64,000 nt of DNA from positions 21,179 to 85,178 of the forward strand of contig UCNG01000009.1 of NCBI GenBank assembly GCA_900473915.1, written 5' to 3'. The DNA comes from Hyphomicrobiales bacterium. Lineage in GTDB: Bacteria > Pseudomonadota > Alphaproteobacteria > Rhizobiales > Rhizobiaceae. Positions 1-7,886 of the stretch are shown here, one piece after another (position 1 is the stretch's first letter; every line of letters starts with the position of its first letter). Below the pieces are notes generated by a model that worked only from the letters and a program-made list of their open reading frames with translations, was not told the DNA's origin and did no database searches. A program made the translations under genes and the position numbers.

Positions 1-165
1 GAACTGCCGGGAGCGCTTCACCGCAATCTGGTCGCCTATGCGGAGGTGCTGGCCCGCGAAAGCGGCCAGCCGGTCGCCGATCCGGTGAGGCTGATCGTAC
101 CGATGCTGGAGCGGTTCATCGCTACGGATCGCGGCTTCGCAAAGGCACGGCGCACTTCCGGCTGA
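1..165 (+). CDS. DUF2274 family protein, C-terminal part (5' end outside window)
   Basis: The window opens inside a small reading frame of 55 codons ending at TGA 163-165. Its last residues (RLIVPMLERFIATDRGFAKA) are nearly the same as the end of the complete DUF2274 gene at 11586-11819, and the DNA is also closely similar there. DUF2274 genes normally sit directly after trbI at the end of Ti-type trb conjugation operons, so a conjugation module probably lies just left of the window. The function of the family is unknown to me. The 5' end is missing only because the window starts here. Confidence 0.8.
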   Translation, partial: ELPGALHRNLVAYAEVLARESGQPVADPVRLIVPMLERFIATDRGFAKARRTSG

Positions 166-376
166 CCCGCATCAGGACTGCGCCGTCGCCAGAAGACGGG
201 AACTTCGTCCACCGGTTTGACGATGAGAGTCCGTCCGCTGTCTCGCCGCGGCGGGCCAGCCTATGTTTGAAGGCGATCTGTTCAGTTCCTCCCCGCGTCA
301 GATCGCAGCTGGTGACAATAAAACAGCTGCTTCGGAGGAGAATCCGTTGCACCGAGACTCATCGTGCATCATTGTG

Positions 377-405
377 TTGCAGGAAAGCTGCAAATAGGCT
401 AAATG
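377..405 (+). promoter_or_regulatory. Candidate sigma-70 promoter of the methyltransferase/ATPase operon
   Basis: TTGCAG at 377-382 and TAAATG at 400-405 are 17 nt apart. If used, transcription would start near 412. The ATG at 403 would then be excluded as a start, which favours the ATG at 436 for the first gene. Only the spacing and partial consensus support this. Confidence 0.35.
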
Positions 406-435
406 GAACATAATAAGAACATAGTGGTGTCTCCC

Positions 436-669
436 ATGTCAGGAAAGCATAAAAAGTTTGGCCCGCGTCTCACGGTCAGTCTGACTGGCGGTGACTATGA
501 CGCTCTTTCGGCGCTCGCGGAGAAGGATGACGTGTCGGTGTCCTGGGTCGTGCGCCGTGCGATTGACGAATATCTCGAAAACCACCACCACGAGGTCGAG
601 CCGGCATTGCCGCTGCGCGTGCTTCAGAAGGCGGAGAGGTCGGCCCATCTGGCAGGCCACAAGCAATGA
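436..669 (+). CDS. Ribbon-helix-helix (CopG-like) DNA-binding protein, first gene of defence-like operon
   Basis: About 77 residues. A stretch reading RLTVSLTGGDYDALSALAE followed by SVSWVVRRAIDEYLE has the short beta strand plus two helices of a ribbon-helix-helix dimer. Such proteins bind operators as dimers or tetramers and often repress their own operon. The reading frame is also open from an ATG at 403, but a possible -10 box overlaps that codon, so 436 is preferred. The stop overlaps the next start as ATGA (666-669), so it is translationally coupled to the methyltransferase. It is probably the operon's own regulator; that role is inferred from position and fold. Confidence 0.75.
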   Translation: MSGKHKKFGPRLTVSLTGGDYDALSALAEKDDVSVSWVVRRAIDEYLENHHHEVEPALPLRVLQKAERSAHLAGHKQ

Positions 670-2540
670 TCGACGGGGGGAAGCCAGTGAAGCGCGCGAA
701 CGAATCGGAACACAGAACAACGGCAATGGCGCGGCCCGAGGTCAGCGTTCTGTATGAGCGCGCCCTGCCGGCAAAGCGCACAGGTCCTCTTTACGGCGCG
801 TTTCCGTACCCGACAAAGATCTCACCCGATGCGATCGCCCTCTATATCGCCTCCCATACAAAACCCGGCGACACCGTTTTCGACGGGTTTGCCGGTAGTG
901 GCACGACCGGCCTTGCAGCCCTGCTTTGCGAAAACCCTTCCGATGAACTCCGGGCCGAAGCGAAGCGGCTTGGGCTCAAGGTCGAGTGGGGCGCGCGCAA
1001 CGCCGTGCTCTACGAACTTGGTGCGCTCGGTGCTTTTGTCGGCAGAACGCTGACCAATCCGCCTGAACCCAAAGCCTTCCAGAAGGCCGCTGACCGCATC
1101 CTTCGCGACGCCGAACGCGACACCGGCTGGATGTACGAAGCGATTGATCCCGACGGCAAGAAGGGGGCGATCCGCCATGCCGTCTGGACCGACGTTTTGC
1201 GCTGCCCCGCCTGCCGGAGGCAAGCGACGCTATGGGATTCGTGCGTTTCGCTCGATCCGGCGCGTATCGACTCCGTGTTCCGGTGCCCGCGCTGCGCCCA
1301 TGAAGCCGCCTTTGATGAGGTGGAACGGCTTACCGAAACCGTCGCCGACGATGTTACGGGAGAAGATACTGAGCGCAGGGCGCGCAAAATTGCCCGCATT
1401 TACGGCGTCACCGGCAAGCAGCGATGGTCGCGTTCAGCGACGAAGGCCGATGTGGCGTTGCTGGACCGCATCGCGCGGGAGCCGATCCCGGATTGTGTGC
1501 CGAATGTCCTAATTCCGTGGGGTGATCTTTACCGTCGTGGCTACCATCAGGGCATCACGCACCTGCATCATTTCTACACGCGCCGGAATCTGATCGTGTT
1601 CGCCCGCCTGTGGAAATTGGCGGGAGCGTACGAAGGCAGCCTGCGCGATGCGCTGCGCTTCTGGCTGCTCAGTTACAACGCGTCGCATGCGACCGTGATG
1701 ACCCGCGTCGTCGCGAAGTCCGGGCAAAAGGATCTTGTGGTGACAAGCGCCCAGCCCGGCGTCCTCTATATCAGCGGGCTGCCGGTCGAGAAAAACCTCT
1801 TTGCCGGACTGAAACGCAAGCTCAAGACCATCGCGGAGGCATTCTCGGTTATCCATGGCCGTGCCGGCAAGGTCGAGGTCTACCGCAAGTCGAGCTGCGC
1901 GGTCGATTTGCCCGATGCCAGCATTGACTACGTTTTCACCGATCCGCCGTTCGGCGGAAATATCCCCTACGCCGAGATCAGCTTCATCAACGAAGCCTGG
2001 CTTGGAAGCTATACCGACCGCGCGGACGAGATCATTGTCAGCGAAAGTCAGCAAAAGACGATCACGCAGTATCAGGAGCTCCTGACTGCGGCCCTTTCCG
2101 AGGTCCATCGGATTCTCAAGCCGGACGGACAGGCGACCCTTGTCTTCCATTCCGCGTCGGCAGACGTGTGGAATGCGCTTCAGGCCGCCTACAGCGATGC
2201 CGGATTCAACGTCGAATGCGCCGGCGTGCTGGACAAGACGCAGGGCAGCTTCAAGCAGGTCACCACGGCGGGCGCAGTCCGTGGCGATCCGGTTCTGTTA
2301 CTTGGGAAAGAGCCGGCTGCCCAAGGCGCGGCAGACGAATGTGTCTGGATCGTCGCACAGCAGCTCAGTCAGGCGGCGCTGGGGCTCGATCCCTCCGAGC
2401 AGACTCCGCAGCGGCTTTATTCACGGCTTGTCAGCTATTTTCTGACCAGTCATCAAAAAGTGCCGCTCGACGCAGACGACTTCTATCGCTGGCACGATGC
2501 GCAGCAAACGGCGAAGGTAGCCGACTGTGCCGGGGCCTGA
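666..2540 (+). CDS. DNA methyltransferase with inserted zinc ribbon (MTase A)
   Basis: 624 residues. The SAM-binding motif FAGSGT lies at about 75-80, preceded by a PYPTKISPDAI stretch typical of amino-methyltransferases that act on DNA. The catalytic motif TDPPFGGN lies at about 425-432. Between them, Cys180, Cys183, Cys207 and Cys210 form two CPxC knuckles, a likely zinc ribbon. The motif order (SAM motif first, DPPF late) fits an N6-adenine or N4-cytosine methyltransferase with the target-recognition region in the middle. The start overlaps the stop of the RHH gene (ATGA); a GTG at 687 with a GGGGG-type ribosome-binding site is an alternative. It overlaps MTase B by 14 nt. No nuclease domain is visible in it. 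Confidence 0.85.
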   Translation: MIDGGKPVKRANESEHRTTAMARPEVSVLYERALPAKRTGPLYGAFPYPTKISPDAIALYIASHTKPGDTVFDGFAGSGTTGLAALLCENPSDELRAEAKRLGLKVEWGARNAVLYELGALGAFVGRTLTNPPEPKAFQKAADRILRDAERDTGWMYEAIDPDGKKGAIRHAVWTDVLRCPACRRQATLWDSCVSLDPARIDSVFRCPRCAHEAAFDEVERLTETVADDVTGEDTERRARKIARIYGVTGKQRWSRSATKADVALLDRIAREPIPDCVPNVLIPWGDLYRRGYHQGITHLHHFYTRRNLIVFARLWKLAGAYEGSLRDALRFWLLSYNASHATVMTRVVAKSGQKDLVVTSAQPGVLYISGLPVEKNLFAGLKRKLKTIAEAFSVIHGRAGKVEVYRKSSCAVDLPDASIDYVFTDPPFGGNIPYAEISFINEAWLGSYTDRADEIIVSESQQKTITQYQELLTAALSEVHRILKPDGQATLVFHSASADVWNALQAAYSDAGFNVECAGVLDKTQGSFKQVTTAGAVRGDPVLLLGKEPAAQGAADECVWIVAQQLSQAALGLDPSEQTPQRLYSRLVSYFLTSHQKVPLDADDFYRWHDAQQTAKVADCAGA

Positions 2541-4635
2541 TGCGCACGCACTGATCCGCGGCGAGGCACGCGCCTTTGAAGAGGCGCTGCCTTCTGCGCA
2601 GCGAAAGGACCTCGGCCAGTTTTTCACGGGCATTCTGCTCGGGCGCGTACTCGCGCATCTGGTCGTTGAGAGCGACACCAGGCGCATCCTCGACCCGATG
2701 GGGGGCAGCGGCGATCTGCTTGACGCGGCACACGAAGCCGCTGCCGCAAGCGATGTAACGCCGGAACGGCTGGACGCCATCGAGATCGACCAAGCGACTG
2801 CCGCGATGTGCAAGACGCGGCTTCAGCGCATTTGCAATGACACGGGCACCGCACCCCTTGTCCTTTGCGCCGATGCCTTCGAACCGGCCATCTATGATGC
2901 GTTGCCGGAAACCGGCTATGACCTTGTCATTACGAACCCGCCTTATGTTCGCTACCAGTCGCTCAACGGCCGGGCGGATAAAGTCCGGCTGGGACTTTCA
3001 TCGATAGCGAACCGGCGTCTCTCCGAGCCTTCCCGAAACGTCTGGAGGGCATTGGTCAACGGGTACTCGGGACTCGCCGACCTGTCCGTCCCGTCATGGC
3101 TTCTAGCCGCCCTGTTGGTCAGGCCCGGGGGGCGCCTTGCGCTTGTCGTACCGGCCACCTGGCGCTCGCGCGCCTATGCCGATGTTATCCGCTACCTGCT
3201 GCTGCGCTGCTTCCGGGTTGAACTGATCGTCGAGGATACACAGCCGGGCTGGTTTTCGGATGCGCTTGTGCGCACGCATCTTATCGTAGCCCGGCGCCTT
3301 CACGACGACGAAATCGCAGAACCCGTCAGCGCGCGCGGCCCTTTGCCGGCGGCCGTTTGGGCGCAGGTTGCGCCGGAGGCCGCGTCCTCCATGTCATTGG
3401 TCGGGCGTGCGTTTGCCGGAGAGCAGCCCGAGGCGGATTTCGCGGCATGGTGCTACGGCGGCGAGCGGCCCAACGTTACTGGCATCAGCGCCCGCTCGTT
3501 CTCTCTTGATGATGAATGGCACGCGCTGCGCGCCCAGGCCGTCGGGCGGCCCTGGATGGCGGCACTTGAGCAGGCCGGGCCGGACCTTCCCTTGTTCGGC
3601 CGAACCCAGACAACAGCCGTCCCTGTGCCCGAAGCGCTCCGGGACCTGCTGCCGGAATCGTTTGACGGGCAGGCACTGCGCACACTCGATGATGCCGGTA
3701 TTTGCGCGGGCCAGGGTTTGCGGACGGGCTGCAACCGGTTCTTTTACGTCAGGCTGGTCGAAGAGGCTGGCGGATCGCGCGCGATGATCGAGACCGATCC
3801 GGTGCTTGGCGCGCGTACGTTGCTTGTGCCGGCGGATGCCTTGCAGCCGGTCCTCCACCGGCAGGCTGATCTTGAGACGTGGCGCAGCGGGCGGCTGCCC
3901 GCCACGCGCGTTCTCGACCTACGCCGCTTGGTGCTGCCCGAGGATATGGATGCGGTACGCGCGGCCGCGAAGCCCCTTGCACTGAATGACGACGCGGTAC
4001 CGGCGCTCATGCCGGAGGAGCTCGCCGCCCATGTGCGGAAAGCCGGTAATACCTCAATCGGGAAGGGCGCAAATGCGCATACGGTTTCAAACCTGTCGGC
4101 GGTCCGAACGAATATCCGCCCGGCGCGGCGCGGGACGCTGCCGCGCTTCTGGTACATGCTCCCCGATTTCATGCCGCGCCACCTGCCGCAGGCATTTGTG
4201 CCGCGGATCATTCATACCGCGCCCTACGTCTACACGAATCGCGATCCGGCCATTCTTATCGATGCCAACTTCTCGACATTCTGGACCGAGGGAGAGACCT
4301 GGACTGCCGCCGGCCTGGCGGCTTTGCTGAACAGCGCATGGTGCCGCGCCGTCATGGAAGCGACGGGTACGCCGCTTGGCGGCGGCGCGCTGAAACTCGA
4401 AGCCGTTCATCTTCGCAAGATGGCTGTGCCGCATCTTGCACCGGCTGCGGTCGAAAGCCTCAATGCAGCCGGGCAATCAACGCCCGACCGCCGGGACGAG
4501 CGAACAATCGACCGGATCGTTCTTCGCGCGGTGCTGACCGGCAATCCCTCCGACTCTGAAATCGACGCCTTCGCAGAGCGCCTTGACGCGCGCCGTGCTG
4601 CACTAGGCGCAGCCCGCCAAAGAGGTGCAGCATGA
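2527..4635 (+). CDS. N6-adenine DNA methyltransferase, Eco57I-like (MTase B)
   Basis: 702 residues, GTG start inside the end of MTase A. The N-terminus has KDLGQFFT (about 28-34), the usual lead-in of gamma-class N6-adenine methyltransferases. The SAM motif DPMGGSGDLLDAA follows at about 56-68, and the catalytic NPPYVRYQ at about 137-144. The long C-terminal half has no motif I recognise and probably contains the target-recognition domain. No nuclease motif is visible. It overlaps MTase C by ATGA (4632-4635). It differs clearly from MTase A in motif order, so the two are not duplicates. Confidence 0.85.
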   Translation: MPGPDAHALIRGEARAFEEALPSAQRKDLGQFFTGILLGRVLAHLVVESDTRRILDPMGGSGDLLDAAHEAAAASDVTPERLDAIEIDQATAAMCKTRLQRICNDTGTAPLVLCADAFEPAIYDALPETGYDLVITNPPYVRYQSLNGRADKVRLGLSSIANRRLSEPSRNVWRALVNGYSGLADLSVPSWLLAALLVRPGGRLALVVPATWRSRAYADVIRYLLLRCFRVELIVEDTQPGWFSDALVRTHLIVARRLHDDEIAEPVSARGPLPAAVWAQVAPEAASSMSLVGRAFAGEQPEADFAAWCYGGERPNVTGISARSFSLDDEWHALRAQAVGRPWMAALEQAGPDLPLFGRTQTTAVPVPEALRDLLPESFDGQALRTLDDAGICAGQGLRTGCNRFFYVRLVEEAGGSRAMIETDPVLGARTLLVPADALQPVLHRQADLETWRSGRLPATRVLDLRRLVLPEDMDAVRAAAKPLALNDDAVPALMPEELAAHVRKAGNTSIGKGANAHTVSNLSAVRTNIRPARRGTLPRFWYMLPDFMPRHLPQAFVPRIIHTAPYVYTNRDPAILIDANFSTFWTEGETWTAAGLAALLNSAWCRAVMEATGTPLGGGALKLEAVHLRKMAVPHLAPAAVESLNAAGQSTPDRRDERTIDRIVLRAVLTGNPSDSEIDAFAERLDARRAALGAARQRGAA

Positions 4636-7600
4636 GTGCCGACGTGAACCAGGCCCGCGAAGCCATCCTGCGCTGCCGCGCGCTGCGGCAGAAAGGAGCC
4701 GTCGAGGCCGTGCTGCGCGGCGAGTTCCAGTCCTGGCTGCGCCGCATCTTTCCCGATGCCGGGGACGAACGCTGGATCAATCACTATGGCGAGGGCGCGG
4801 AGGCGCACGCCAAAGTCGGGGTTGCCGGCGGCGCCCTTGCCAACCGCTTCATCGACAATCTGATCGGCTCGACAACGATCGAGTACGAAGCAGACCTGCG
4901 TATTCCCGCGAAGCGTGAGGAAGGATTCGGGCAGGTCAAGGAACACGCGGCAGGGCTCATCCGCAGCGGCGTTCCGATATCCCAGGTGCGCGGCATCCTG
5001 TCCGACACGGTGGACTGGTACGCCTACGATGTTGTGCTCGATCCGGGCATTGAGCCCGGTGACTGTACCGTCGATGATATCGAGCTTGTCGAAGTCGAAG
5101 CGTTTGAGCCGGCGGCTGACGATGAGCCGACCGCCGAGCGGCTGACGCTTTTTCTCCGCCGGCATCTGGCCCGCGAGCAATCCCGTCCGCTGATCGCCGA
5201 CAACCTTGCCTTCGATCTTGGACTTGAGAGTCCGGCCTACAGGCGCAATGTCGATGCGCTTACCGGGCTGGTTCAGGCTGGCCGCGACGCCGATCCATCG
5301 ATTGCGCTTGCGACCGATCTCTGGTCTCATTTCGTTGATCATCTCGAAGGAGAAGGCGGTCCCTTTCGTATCGGCCCGTATGTTGACGAGGTTTATCTCA
5401 CGATCCTGGCACGTCTTCTGAGCGCCAATGCGCTTGCAGGGTCAGCCATCGTCAGTGACGACGATGAACTCCGGGCCATCTTGAACGGCTCCTTTTTTCA
5501 GAATGAGTACCAGCTCGATAACCTGGTTGAGAAAGATTACTTCGGCTGGATTGCGGAACCCGCCCATATTGCCGGATTCCTGCCGGTTGCCCGTGAAATC
5601 CAGCGCGATCTTTATGCCTACGATTTTGGCCGGCGGGCGGAAGAAGACCTTTTCGGCCGCCTGATGGCGCAGCTTGCGCGCCGCAGCCAGCGCAAGCTGC
5701 TCGGACAGGAATGGACGCCGTCATGGCTCGCGCGCCATCTGGCCGAGCGCTGTCTTGACGATCTTCCGGACGGTGAGGAACCCGAGATCGTCGATATGTG
5801 CTGCGGTTCCGGCGCGATCCTCGCCGAGGTGATCAAGGCGGTGAAAGCCCGCTATGGCTATGAGGATATCGCCCGTCTCGGCAGCGTCGCGACAGGCTTT
5901 GATATCGATCCGCTGGCCGTTGCGTTCGCCAAAACAACGTGGGTCATTACCCTCGCTGACGAAATCAACGGGGCGGGCGGCCCCGTCACGATCCCGATCT
6001 ATCACGCCGACTCCCTGTTCGCCGTCACACCGGTATCGGCATCGCTGCCGATGCTGGGCGAGAGCGAAAAGATCGATATCACGCTCGACGGTGAAACCAT
6101 CCAGTTGCCCGCGGGCCTTTTGCAGCCGGACCATCGCGAGCTGTTCGACGCGCTCATCGACTGGGCCTACGACGAAGCGCAGCAGTCCGGTGGCGTGCCG
6201 CCGACGGAAGATAATGCGCGGACCACGCTTGATACGGCGGCTGCCGCCTCCAACGTAACCCTGTCGCAAGACCTGCGGGAGGCTTCGGCTCAGGCCCTAC
6301 TGGCGCTTGCCCGGCGCATGAAAGAACTCGCTGACGCCGGGCGCAACGGCATCTGGGCTTTCATTCTGCGCAACACCTACAGGCCGGGCCTGCTCGCCGG
6401 ACGGTTCAATGGGCTTGTTTCCAATCCGCCGTGGCTCGCCATGAGCGCGCTTGCCGACAATCCCTACCGTGACCTGCTCTCGCGCCGCGCAGCTCTGTAT
6501 GGCGTGCGGCCCGCCGGGCAGTCTTTCCTCCATCTTGAATTGGGCACGACCCACCTGCTTCATGCCGTTGACCGGTATCTCAAGCCGGGCGCGGCGGTTG
6601 CGTGCCTTGTCCCCGGCACCATCCTGAACGGCAATCACCACGAGAAGTTTCGCCAGCGGGGCTATATCGCCAGCGACCGGCCGGTGGCGTTCAACGTCAC
6701 TGAAATCTGGCAGGTCGCTCCCGGCACCTTCAAATATCCGGGCGCGGCGCTCATCGGAAAGAAGGGTGCCGACATTGCCGCTGTGGACCATCCGGTCGGC
6801 GCGGGGGCGGTCGCACGACCGGATGATGTCGAGACGGTGGACTTTGCCATTCGTCAGATAGGCACGACCCGCACCGCATGGGTTCTTGAGAAAGGCGGGC
6901 TGCCGGCGGCGCCGGCCGGCGGCGACGAAGTCTCCCGGCAGGGCGCGGACATTATGCCCCGCAGCACAGTGTGCATCGAAATCCTCAATGACACCGGCAA
7001 CGAATACCGGGTTGATACGCCCGGACCCGGTTCGGAATGGGGCTTCACCCTCAAGCAGGCCAAAGAGTTCAAAGGCGAAAAGTTTCCCGGCTATGTCGCG
7101 CCGCGCTTTATCCACCGGATGGCGCAGTCGGAGAATCTGCTGCCCTTCGTCTTTGGATCGCACCGTGCACCGGTCGCCATTCCGGCCTGCCGGGATGGGA
7201 GCGGGGCGTGGCAGATTTACGAGCCTGCCGATATCCGGCGCATGGGTTTCACCCGCACCGCTCGCCGGTTCACGCAAATCAATGACAAGCTTGCGACTAT
7301 CGGTGACAGCACACTCGCCTACCGCATCGACTTTCGGCGCAAGCTTTCCATTCAGGATTTCGGCGACGACGGCTTTGTCGTGTTGTCCGGCGCCGGCGGC
7401 AAGCATATCTGCGCTGCCTGTTTACCCGTTGACGAGGCGGCGGCGCTCGTCATCGACCAGACCCTTTACTGGCAGGTTGTCGCGGAGGAAGACGATGCCT
7501 GGTTCAGGACTGGCTTCCTCAACAGCGCGGCTCTGACAGAAGCGATCCTGCCGTTCAATCCCGAGGGGGATTTCGGGCCGCGTCATATCCATACGCTCCC

Positions 7601-7886
7601 CTATCGCCTGATGCCGCCGTACGACGCCGCCGCCGACGACCACCGCGCCGTGGCCGCCGCCGCCCGTGTGGTTGCCGGCGAGGCGGCGGCTATCGTCGCG
7701 GCGGATGCCTATATCGGCGATCCGAATCGTTCGCTTCCGGTCCGGCGTAGGAAGCTGCGCGAGCAGCTCGCTGACAGCGAGAGCTTCCAGGAGCTGGACC
7801 GGCTTTGCGGTAAAATTCTTGGGGTCAATGTTGGGTTTGAGGGGGGTGAAACGCGCAATGAGCCATGCATTTTGGAGGAAATGTGA
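4632..7886 (+). CDS. Large DNA methyltransferase with nuclease-like N-terminal domain (MTase C, type IIG-like)
   Basis: 1084 residues. The SAM motif VDMCCGSGAILAEV (about 387-400) follows GQEWTP (about 359-364), and NPPW is at about 598-601, so the core is a gamma-type N6-adenine methyltransferase. The first 170 residues contain IEYEADL (about 83-89), then GFGQVKEH (about 99-105), then GILSDTVDWYAYDV (about 121-134). This spacing recalls the PD-(D/E)xK nuclease domain at the front of type IIG enzymes (ExK-dl, QlxxY, TDGxxWxxY), but the expected lysine in ExK is Glu here. It may therefore be an inactive or altered nuclease. That fold call is my inference. The gene ends 29 nt inside the ATPase gene. 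Confidence 0.8.
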   Translation: MSADVNQAREAILRCRALRQKGAVEAVLRGEFQSWLRRIFPDAGDERWINHYGEGAEAHAKVGVAGGALANRFIDNLIGSTTIEYEADLRIPAKREEGFGQVKEHAAGLIRSGVPISQVRGILSDTVDWYAYDVVLDPGIEPGDCTVDDIELVEVEAFEPAADDEPTAERLTLFLRRHLAREQSRPLIADNLAFDLGLESPAYRRNVDALTGLVQAGRDADPSIALATDLWSHFVDHLEGEGGPFRIGPYVDEVYLTILARLLSANALAGSAIVSDDDELRAILNGSFFQNEYQLDNLVEKDYFGWIAEPAHIAGFLPVAREIQRDLYAYDFGRRAEEDLFGRLMAQLARRSQRKLLGQEWTPSWLARHLAERCLDDLPDGEEPEIVDMCCGSGAILAEVIKAVKARYGYEDIARLGSVATGFDIDPLAVAFAKTTWVITLADEINGAGGPVTIPIYHADSLFAVTPVSASLPMLGESEKIDITLDGETIQLPAGLLQPDHRELFDALIDWAYDEAQQSGGVPPTEDNARTTLDTAAAASNVTLSQDLREASAQALLALARRMKELADAGRNGIWAFILRNTYRPGLLAGRFNGLVSNPPWLAMSALADNPYRDLLSRRAALYGVRPAGQSFLHLELGTTHLLHAVDRYLKPGAAVACLVPGTILNGNHHEKFRQRGYIASDRPVAFNVTEIWQVAPGTFKYPGAALIGKKGADIAAVDHPVGAGAVARPDDVETVDFAIRQIGTTRTAWVLEKGGLPAAPAGGDEVSRQGADIMPRSTVCIEILNDTGNEYRVDTPGPGSEWGFTLKQAKEFKGEKFPGYVAPRFIHRMAQSENLLPFVFGSHRAPVAIPACRDGSGAWQIYEPADIRRMGFTRTARRFTQINDKLATIGDSTLAYRIDFRRKLSIQDFGDDGFVVLSGAGGKHICAACLPVDEAAALVIDQTLYWQVVAEEDDAWFRTGFLNSAALTEAILPFNPEGDFGPRHIHTLPYRLMPPYDAAADDHRAVAAAARVVAGEAAAIVAADAYIGDPNRSLPVRRRKLREQLADSESFQELDRLCGKILGVNVGFEGGETRNEPCILEEM

